Assembly: GCA_020426085.1 (NCBI GenBank)
Contig: JAGQQP010000064.1
Location: 1-12,128, forward strand
Source of the DNA: Planctomycetaceae bacterium
Lineage (GTDB): Bacteria > Planctomycetota > Planctomycetia > Planctomycetales > Planctomycetaceae
Direction: 5' to 3'
Length of the DNA: 12,128 bases
Under the pieces are notes generated by a model. That model was given only the letters and a program-made list of their open reading frames with translations. It was not told where the DNA came from and made no database searches. This document shows, one piece after another, positions 6,520 to 12,128 of this stretch (the first letter of the stretch is position 1; each line of letters opens with the position of its first letter). A program made the position numbers and the translations under genes.

Positions 6520-9333
6520 ATGTCAACCACTGATTCTTCCACGACGGAAGCAAAGCCCCGTCGTATCGTCCGCAAAGCTGTCGGACCAAAATTACGTAAA
6601 GTTCTCTATCTGCTCTTCTTCCTGGTAGCATTGCTGGGTGCCAATTCGATCTACCTGGTCAGCATTACCGTTTACGACTGGTTGAGCGGCGATACTCTGG
6701 AAAACTGGTTCTACCAGTACATGTTTCTCGCACATCTGATTCTGGGCCTGGTGTTACTGGCTCCCTTTATCCTGTTTGGCATTGTACACATTTATAACAC
6801 GAAGAACCGTCTCAATCGGCGTGCTGTCCGCGTAGGTTACGGTCTCTTCTTTATTTCATGCCTGGTACTGGTTTCCGGAATCTTATTGTTACGCATTGGT
6901 TCTTTCGACATGAAAAACCCCACCGCGCGATCGGTCACCTACTGGTGTCACGTGATTGCGCCGGTGTTTGCCCTCTGGATGTACTGGCTGCATCGCCTGG
7001 TCGGACCAAAGATCAAGTGGAAAGGCGGGCTCGCTTACATGGGTGTCATCACCGCAATGGTGGTCGGCATGCTGATGTTTCATTCTTCCGATCCCCGTAA
7101 ATGGAATGTCGTCGGTCCCAAATCTGGCGAAAAATATTTCTTCCCTTCACTCTCCCGGACCTCAACAGGGGACTTCATACCCGCGGAAGCATTAATGATG
7201 GATGATTATTGTCAGAAATGTCATCCCGATACACACGCCGACTGGAAAAACAGTGTGCATCATTTCAGTTCGTTTAACAATCCCACCTATCTCGCTTCAG
7301 TGAGAGAAACCCGCAAAGTTTCCTTCGAGCGCGACGGGAACCTGCAGGCATCCCGCTTCTGTGCCGGCTGCCACGATCCGGTTCCCTTCTTCAGTGGTGC
7401 CTTTGACGATCCGAATTTTGATGACATCAACCACATCACCTCGCAGGCGGGCATCACCTGCACGACCTGCCATGCGATTACGAACGTCAACAGCGTGCGC
7501 GGCAACAGTGACTACACGATTGAAGAACCGATTCATTATCCGTTTGCGTATAGCGACAATACGTTTCTGCAGTGGGTGAACAATCAGCTGGTGAAAGCCA
7601 AACCGGCATTTCATAAGAAAACCTTCCTGAAAGATCTTCATAAATCAACGGAGTTCTGTGGCACCTGCCATAAAGTGCATCTGCCGGAAGAACTGAATCA
7701 ATATAAGTTCCTCCGCGGGCAGAACCATTACGACTCCTTCCTGTTGAGCGGCGTATCCGGTCATGGGGCCAGAAGTTTCTACTATCCTCCCAAAGCCCAG
7801 GAGAACTGCAATAAATGTCACATGCCAGCCAAACCATCCAACGACTTTGGCGCACGGCACTTCTACGATTCGAAAGAACTCAGTGTTCACAATCACCTGT
7901 TCCCGGCAGCGAACACCGGCATTGCCGCCTTACGCAATGATCCGGAAACCGTTGCCGTTCATCAGGCATTTCTCAAAGACAATCTGCGCGTTGACTTCTT
8001 TGGCATTCGCGAAGAAGGCAGCATTGAAGGAAAACTGATCGCGCCTCTGCGACCGGAAGTCCCTACACTCAAACCCGGCAACAAGTATCTGCTGGAAACG
8101 GTTTTGCGTACCTTGAAAGTCGGGCACCACTTCACCCAGGGAACAGCAGATTCAAACGAGATCTGGCTGGATGTGACGGTCAAGAGCGGCGATCGAATTA
8201 TCGGACGCAGTGGCTCCCGCGAAGAAGACGGAACCGTTGATCCCTGGTCGCATTTCATCAATGCCTTTGTGATTGATCGCGAAGGAAATCGCATTGCCCG
8301 TCGGAATGCGCAGGATATTTTCATGGCGCTATACAACAACCAGATGCCGCCTGGCGCTGGTCAGACCATTCATTACGAATTGAATCTGCCCGACGACCTG
8401 ACCGCTCCGGTGACAGTTGAGGCAAAACTGCAGTATCGTAAATTTGATACGCATTACATGCAGTTTGTCGCTTCTTCGCTCGAAGCCAAAGGACAGACAC
8501 TCTCCTGGAAGGAAAAAGGTGTTCCTTATGTGAATACACTGCCGATCACGACCATCGCCTCGGATACGATTACGTTTCCGATTGAAGGGGTGACCGCAGA
8601 AGTGAAAAACAAGGAAGTCGAAATTCCTGTCTGGCAACGCTGGAACGATTATGGCATCGGCCTGTTCCTGAAAGGCAAAGCGGAATTGCGTCAGGCAGCA
8701 GAAGCGTTTGAGCAAGTCGATCAACTCGACCGCTACGATGGTTCTTTGAATCTGGCACGAGTGTACTTCACGGAAGGACGCCTGGAAGATGCTGTCGACG
8801 CCTTGAAGCAAACTGCATCATTCACTGATCCGCCGGCGCCTCCCTGGACGCTGGCCTGGCTGAGTGGCAAGGTCAATCAGCAGCAGGGACACCTGGAAGA
8901 AGCAGAGAAGAACTTCCGCAGCGTTCTGGAAGATCAGACCGAAGAACGCACCCGACGCGGGTTCGACTTCAGCAAGGATTACGTGGTCATCAATGATCTT
9001 GGTCAGAACCTGTTTGATCAGGCCAAGCGGTTCCGCACGGAAGAAAACCGGGAGCAGCGCGATCAACTGCTCAACCAGGCAGTCGAACAGTTTCAGAAAA
9101 CACTGGTCCTGGACCCAGAGAATGTCACTGCCCACTACGGACTGTCTCTGGTTTATGACCAGTTAGAGAAACCGGAACTGTCTGATAAGCATCGAAAGTT
9201 GCATCAGAAATATAAGGTTGATGATACAGCACGAGGTTTCTCGGAGCGTAAAGCCCGCGAAAAGTATCCCGCTGCCAATCACGCGGCAGAGCAACCTGTG
9301 ATTTACTCATTAAACCGAACTGTCAAACCATAA
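6520..9333 (+). CDS. membrane-anchored pentahaem cytochrome c with TPR tail
   Basis: 937 aa, four parts. (a) Residues 1-190: a basic N-terminus, then five hydrophobic helices at about 28-50, 67-91, 104-126, 139-161 and 169-187. Basic loops after helices 2 and 4 and less basic ones after 1 and 3 predict N-in, C-out. His72 and His90 in helix 2 and His144 and His158 in helix 4 could ligate two haem b. (b) Residues 225-460: five CXXCH haem c sites at Cys231, 281, 314, 380 and 430, with spare histidines as distal ligands, like the cytochrome c554-type domain. (c) Residues about 470-690: a beta-rich region containing KVGHHFTQGTADSNEIWLD. (d) Residues about 710-900: two or three TPR-like repeats, then a conserved-looking tail NHAAEQPVIYSLNR. 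It probably passes electrons from the quinone pool to an outer-side partner; acceptor unknown. AGGA lies rather far (12 nt) before the ATG. The CRTAC1-like gene follows. Confidence 0.9.
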   Translation: MSTTDSSTTEAKPRRIVRKAVGPKLRKVLYLLFFLVALLGANSIYLVSITVYDWLSGDTLENWFYQYMFLAHLILGLVLLAPFILFGIVHIYNTKNRLNRRAVRVGYGLFFISCLVLVSGILLLRIGSFDMKNPTARSVTYWCHVIAPVFALWMYWLHRLVGPKIKWKGGLAYMGVITAMVVGMLMFHSSDPRKWNVVGPKSGEKYFFPSLSRTSTGDFIPAEALMMDDYCQKCHPDTHADWKNSVHHFSSFNNPTYLASVRETRKVSFERDGNLQASRFCAGCHDPVPFFSGAFDDPNFDDINHITSQAGITCTTCHAITNVNSVRGNSDYTIEEPIHYPFAYSDNTFLQWVNNQLVKAKPAFHKKTFLKDLHKSTEFCGTCHKVHLPEELNQYKFLRGQNHYDSFLLSGVSGHGARSFYYPPKAQENCNKCHMPAKPSNDFGARHFYDSKELSVHNHLFPAANTGIAALRNDPETVAVHQAFLKDNLRVDFFGIREEGSIEGKLIAPLRPEVPTLKPGNKYLLETVLRTLKVGHHFTQGTADSNEIWLDVTVKSGDRIIGRSGSREEDGTVDPWSHFINAFVIDREGNRIARRNAQDIFMALYNNQMPPGAGQTIHYELNLPDDLTAPVTVEAKLQYRKFDTHYMQFVASSLEAKGQTLSWKEKGVPYVNTLPITTIASDTITFPIEGVTAEVKNKEVEIPVWQRWNDYGIGLFLKGKAELRQAAEAFEQVDQLDRYDGSLNLARVYFTEGRLEDAVDALKQTASFTDPPAPPWTLAWLSGKVNQQQGHLEEAEKNFRSVLEDQTEERTRRGFDFSKDYVVINDLGQNLFDQAKRFRTEENREQRDQLLNQAVEQFQKTLVLDPENVTAHYGLSLVYDQLEKPELSDKHRKLHQKYKVDDTARGFSERKAREKYPAANHAAEQPVIYSLNRTVKP

Positions 9334-9338
9334 CTTCT

Positions 9339-9373
9339 CGGCTCCCTGTATTGCTTCGCAACGCGGGGAGCCG
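9339..9373 (+). other. intercistronic stem-loop
   Basis: CGGCTCCC (9339-9346) pairs perfectly with GGGAGCCG (9366-9373). Inside, after a 4x4 internal loop, TTGC (9351-9354) pairs with GCAA (9358-9361) around a 3-nt loop. It fills most of the 66-bp gap between the cytochrome and FG-GAP genes. No U-run follows, so it more likely protects or processes the mRNA or sets the expression ratio of the two genes than terminates transcription. Confidence 0.55.
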
Positions 9374-9399
9374 AATACAGATAAACGAAAGTGATACTC

Positions 9400-11307
9400 A
9401 TGTCAGACTTGAACCCTGATGATCTGAGTCCCGAACTGGAAATTGAAACCGAACAGAATGATGAGTCGATTGGACGAGCATTCTGGTATTCTTTCTCAGC
9501 GATTCTGATCATCGCCATTTGTGGTAGCAGCATCTATGCCTGGAAACAGATGCAGCAACCGGAAGAAATCGTTAAGGAAACTCCCCTGAGTCTTCCCGCT
9601 GAACGTAAGGTGGAAGAAATCACACTTCCTCAGATTCCGTTCACCGATATCACAGAAGAGGCCGGCATCCGCTTCGTGCACAATAACGGTGCCGCCGGTG
9701 AAAAGCTGTTGCCCGAAACTATGGGCGGAGGAGCAGCGTTTTTTGATTATGATAACGATGGTGACCAGGATTTACTGCTGGTAGGATCTCAGAACTGGCC
9801 CTGGAGTAAAGCAGCAGAGAAACAGAAATCGGTCCCTTCGCTGGCATTGTACCAGAATGACGGTACGGGAAAATTTCAGGATGTCACCGAAAGCATGGGA
9901 CTGACTCTGTCACTGTACGGCATGGGAGTCGCCTGTGGAGACTATGACAATGATGGCCTGGTTGATCTCTATATTTCGTCTCTGGGCAGTAATCGCCTGC
10001 TGAAAAATGAAGGAACACGATTCAAAGACGTGACTGCACAGGCGGGAGTGGGCGGTCCAGACCATCTCTGGAGCACCAGTTGTGGCTGGTTCGATTACGA
10101 TCGGGATGGCGACCTGGATCTGCTCGTCTGCAATTATCTTGACTGGACCCCCGCTTATGACCGCGCGCAGAATTTCACACTCAAAGGAGGCATCCGCGCT
10201 TATGGACGTCCTCAGAACTTTAACGGCGTGAACCCCCTGCTCTATCAGAATCAGGGTAACGGAACATTCAAGGACATGACCGAGCAGGCAGGACTTAAAG
10301 TCTTCTCGCCGGGAACAGGTATGCCCCTGGCCAAATCTCTGGGTCTCAACTTCTACGATTTTGATGAAGATGGTTATCTCGATATCTTCATCACAAATGA
10401 TACCGTGCAGAATCTGTTGTTCCGCAATCAGCAGGATGGAACCTTCAGCGAGACGGCGGCGCTCTCAGGAGTGGCCTTTGACATGGAAGGCAATGCCCGC
10501 GGTGCTATGGGCATCGATATCGCCAATTTCCGAAATAACGACACACTCGGGATTGCCATCGGAAACTTTGCCAATGAAATGACAGCCCTGTACACCTCTC
10601 CGGGAAAAGAGATGCAGTTCATTGACGAAGCGATTTCAAACGGACTGGGACCGCAGACGCGACAGGCATTGACATTCGGCGTCTTCTTTTTTGATGCGGA
10701 CCTGGATGGGCGGCTGGATCTGTTTTCCGCAAATGGACACCTGGAAGAAGACATCAACATCGTTCAGGAGCGGCAGCATTATGAACAGGCTCCTCAACTC
10801 TTCTGGAACTGTGGACCTCAATATTCCACTGAGTTCGTTCCCCTGGATGAATCGCTGGTTGGCAAGGATTTTGTCAAACCACTGGTCGGACGCGGCGCTA
10901 CGTTTGGCGATATTGACGGAGACGGCGACCTGGATCTGATCATCATGACGACAGGTAACAAACCCCGCCTGTTGAGAAATGATCAGCAGACCGGAAACCA
11001 CTGGGTCCGCTTTCATCTGTTCAGTGAGGGCAAACCTGAAAAGGAGGGACCTGCTGCTTCCCCGCGCGATGCGCTGGGAGCACATATTCAGATCAAAACA
11101 GCTGCCGGCATTCAGCATCGAATAGTCATGCCAACCAGAAGTTATCTGGCACAAACCGAGCTGCCAGTGACATTTGGACTGGGTAAAGATGAGGAAATCC
11201 TGTCACTTTCTATTAAATGGCCCTCAGGGAAAGAGACTTTTCTGAAAAATCTCAAACCCGACCAGCAATATCGGATTTCAGAACAATCCGGGCTTGTTGA
11301 AAAATAG
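9400..11307 (+). CDS. membrane-anchored FG-GAP/ASPIC-UnbV protein (CRTAC1 family)
   Basis: 635 aa from the ATG at 9400. An acidic N-terminal tail (1-25) precedes one hydrophobic helix at about 28-48 (WYSFSAILIIAICGSSIYAW), so the protein is a type II or signal-anchor protein with its body outside the cytoplasmic membrane. Six FG-GAP/VCBS calcium-type loops of form DxDxDGxxD occur at 116-124, 181-189, 232-240, 320-328, 432-440 and 504-512, as in a beta-propeller. The C-terminal ASPIC/UnbV domain spans about 552-625 (GAHIQIKTAAGIQHR, TRSYLAQTELPVTFGLG, IKWPSGKE). Such proteins are usually structural or adhesion-type; in planctomycetes they often sit beside TPR or cytochrome genes. A GTG at 9391 would add three residues but has no ribosome-binding site; the ATG itself has only a weak GAAAG. 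It probably shares a transcript with the cytochrome and may be its partner; no enzymatic motif is seen. Confidence 0.92.
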   Translation: MSDLNPDDLSPELEIETEQNDESIGRAFWYSFSAILIIAICGSSIYAWKQMQQPEEIVKETPLSLPAERKVEEITLPQIPFTDITEEAGIRFVHNNGAAGEKLLPETMGGGAAFFDYDNDGDQDLLLVGSQNWPWSKAAEKQKSVPSLALYQNDGTGKFQDVTESMGLTLSLYGMGVACGDYDNDGLVDLYISSLGSNRLLKNEGTRFKDVTAQAGVGGPDHLWSTSCGWFDYDRDGDLDLLVCNYLDWTPAYDRAQNFTLKGGIRAYGRPQNFNGVNPLLYQNQGNGTFKDMTEQAGLKVFSPGTGMPLAKSLGLNFYDFDEDGYLDIFITNDTVQNLLFRNQQDGTFSETAALSGVAFDMEGNARGAMGIDIANFRNNDTLGIAIGNFANEMTALYTSPGKEMQFIDEAISNGLGPQTRQALTFGVFFFDADLDGRLDLFSANGHLEEDINIVQERQHYEQAPQLFWNCGPQYSTEFVPLDESLVGKDFVKPLVGRGATFGDIDGDGDLDLIIMTTGNKPRLLRNDQQTGNHWVRFHLFSEGKPEKEGPAASPRDALGAHIQIKTAAGIQHRIVMPTRSYLAQTELPVTFGLGKDEEILSLSIKWPSGKETFLKNLKPDQQYRISEQSGLVEK

Positions 11308-11372
11308 CATCATTCCGATACCGCTGTATCTCCGATATTTCCCTGACTTGGCAGAATCTGGACAGTAAATCC

Positions 11373-11401
11373 TTGACACAATCGCATCAACTTTGTTTGA
11401 T
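11373..11401 (+). promoter_or_regulatory. sigma-70-like promoter candidate
   Basis: A perfect -35 TTGACA (11373-11378), a 17-bp spacer and TTTGAT (11396-11401), which matches four of six bases of the -10 consensus. It points toward the DUF1501 gene, about 340 bp downstream. Confidence 0.4.
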
Positions 11402-11449
11402 ATAAGCGGTGTTGAGGTGTGTCCAGATTGCTGGATTTCAAAATTGTCC

Positions 11450-11479
11450 TTGAATTTCAGAGCGGGAATTTGGCATAAT
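11450..11479 (+). promoter_or_regulatory. second sigma-70-like promoter candidate
   Basis: TTGAAT (11450-11455) and CATAAT (11474-11479) are 18 bp apart; they match four and five of six consensus bases. Same direction as the DUF1501 gene and about 260 bp upstream of its ATG. Confidence 0.35.
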
Positions 11480-11601
11480 ACCCTCAGGTGGTTTGAAAAC
11501 GATTCCTCCCCCCACTGGATTAATGTGTTACTATTTGAAACATTACCAGAATCACCTGACATACTAACTCGGGCCAGATGAAGAGTAGGACCGAGCCATC
11601 C

Positions 11602-11617
11602 GCCAGTGAAAACTGGC
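11602..11617 (+). other. GAAA-tetraloop hairpin in the DUF1501 leader
   Basis: GCCAGT and ACTGGC form a perfect 6-bp stem closed by GAAA, a GNRA-type tetraloop. It lies about 120 bp before the DUF1501 start, in the presumed untranslated leader. No U-run follows, so it is not a terminator; a stability or docking element is possible. Confidence 0.4.
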
Positions 11618-11739
11618 TATATTCCAGCCTGATAAGATTTAGTGCTCAAACCTGACAGCATGTGTTAAGCCACTGGCATTTGAGAGCCAAAAAACCCAGA
11701 CACAAAACTATCCCCACAAACGAAAATGGAGATTTCACT

Positions 11740-12128
11740 ATGAGCTTGAGACAATCACGCCGCGATTTTTTGCATGTTGGTTTTGCAGGTGGAATCGGTC
11801 TGACTCTGCCTGACTTTCTCCGTATGAAAAGTGCCCAGGCAGAAATCAAAAAATACGAATCAAAAGAAGGTACAGCAAAGTCGGTTATCTTCATCTATCT
11901 TCCCGGTGGTGCCGCCCATCAGGAAACCTGGGACCCTAAACCATATGCTCCTATCGAGTATCGTGGTCCTATGGGATCCATTGAAACAAATGTAGCCGGC
12001 GTACGTTTCAATGAAAAGCTGGCAAAAACAGCCAAGATCATGGATAAGCTGACTGTCTGCCGATCCATGTCACACGGCGAAGCAGCACACGAACGGGGAA
12101 CACACAATATGTTCACCGGATATCGTCC
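11740..12128 (+). CDS. DUF1501 protein with Tat signal, N-terminal part (cut by right edge)
   Basis: 129 codons are visible and the frame stays open to the window end. The N-terminus carries a twin-arginine signal, SRRDFLHVGFAGGIGLTLP at 6-24, so the folded product should leave the cytoplasm by the Tat route. Two DUF1501 hallmarks follow: KSVIFIYLPGGAAHQETWDP at 47-66 and CRSMSHGEAAHERGTHN near 108-124. DUF1501 proteins belong to the alkaline-phosphatase/sulfatase-like superfamily, but their reaction is unproven. In planctomycetes they often follow a PSCyt1/PSD1 cytochrome gene; here the gene upstream is the FG-GAP/ASPIC gene, with 432 bp between, so it probably has its own promoter. A GGAG at 11728-11731, 8 nt before the ATG, fixes the start. 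Confidence 0.92.
   Translation, partial: MSLRQSRRDFLHVGFAGGIGLTLPDFLRMKSAQAEIKKYESKEGTAKSVIFIYLPGGAAHQETWDPKPYAPIEYRGPMGSIETNVAGVRFNEKLAKTAKIMDKLTVCRSMSHGEAAHERGTHNMFTGYR

Larger units (their letters stand above)
11308..11739. other. intergenic region before the DUF1501 gene
   Basis: No convincing gene in 432 bp. A small hairpin just past the FG-GAP gene (GATAC 11317-11321, GTATC 11326-11330) lacks a U-run, so it is a poor terminator. Two promoter-like sites follow at 11373-11401 and 11450-11479. Further small hairpins lie at 11422-11435 (TCCAG/CTGGA) and 11602-11617. If either promoter is used, the DUF1501 mRNA has a leader of roughly 250 to 330 nt. Confidence 0.5.

Noticed and set aside
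8329..8811. 160-aa minus-strand reading frame inside the cytochrome gene
   Set aside because: It is antisense to a well-supported coding region and its translation shows no domain or export signal.
9391..9399. GTG start for the FG-GAP protein
   Set aside because: It adds only three residues and has no ribosome-binding site; the ATG at 9400 is simpler.
10636..11154. 172-aa minus-strand reading frame inside the FG-GAP gene
   Set aside because: It is antisense to conserved FG-GAP loops; no ribosome-binding site or motif supports it.
11393..11581. 62-aa plus-strand reading frame in the gap before DUF1501
   Set aside because: It has no ribosome-binding site, covers promoter-like sequence and shows no signal, domain or composition typical of a real protein, though a micropeptide cannot be excluded.

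Overview
The window looks like chromosomal DNA of a planctomycete, probably a Gimesia/Planctomyces-type member of the Planctomycetaceae. That reading rests on gene content: a Tat-signal DUF1501 protein, a membrane-anchored FG-GAP/ASPIC (CRTAC1-like) protein, a large multihaem cytochrome c with C-terminal TPRs, a small secreted cysteine-containing protein and an HD-GYP protein, in DNA of middling GC content with sizeable intergenic gaps. The genus is an inference and was not tested. I see no mobile element, CRISPR array, rRNA or tRNA.

Layout. (1) 2-859 (+): 3' part of an HD-GYP phosphodiesterase gene, cut by the left edge. (2) 882-3155 (-): a 72-aa protein gene overlapping by one base a gene for a membrane-anchored 185-aa protein, then a 139-bp gap with two stem-loops, then glycerate 2-kinase (MOFRL family), which converges on the HD-GYP gene. 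(3) 3156-3507: gap with an AT-rich promoter-like zone and a possible terminator. (4) 3508-5611 (-): LpxL/HtrB-like acyltransferase, Rieske ferredoxin and YieH-like HAD phosphatase genes, probably one operon. (5) 5612-5970: divergent intergenic region dense in GATC sites. (6) 5971-11307 (+): small secreted protein, 937-aa pentahaem cytochrome c, and FG-GAP/ASPIC protein. (7) 11308-11739: gap with two promoter-like sites and small hairpins. (8) 11740-12128 (+): start of a Tat-exported DUF1501 gene, cut by the right edge.

The most interesting part is the 5971-11307 cluster. The cytochrome has five N-terminal membrane helices that obey the positive-inside rule. Helices 2 and 4 carry four histidines placed as two facing pairs, one near each membrane face. 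Five CXXCH haem c sites, a beta-rich region and TPRs follow on the outer side of the membrane. This resembles a quinol-oxidising di-haem b module fused to a pentahaem c relay and a protein-interaction tail. The next gene encodes a second membrane-anchored protein with six calcium-type FG-GAP loops and an ASPIC/UnbV domain. A plausible but unproven idea is a cell-envelope electron-transfer complex with the FG-GAP protein as scaffold or partner. The other genes are mostly recognisable housekeeping or envelope functions with no clear link to that cluster.
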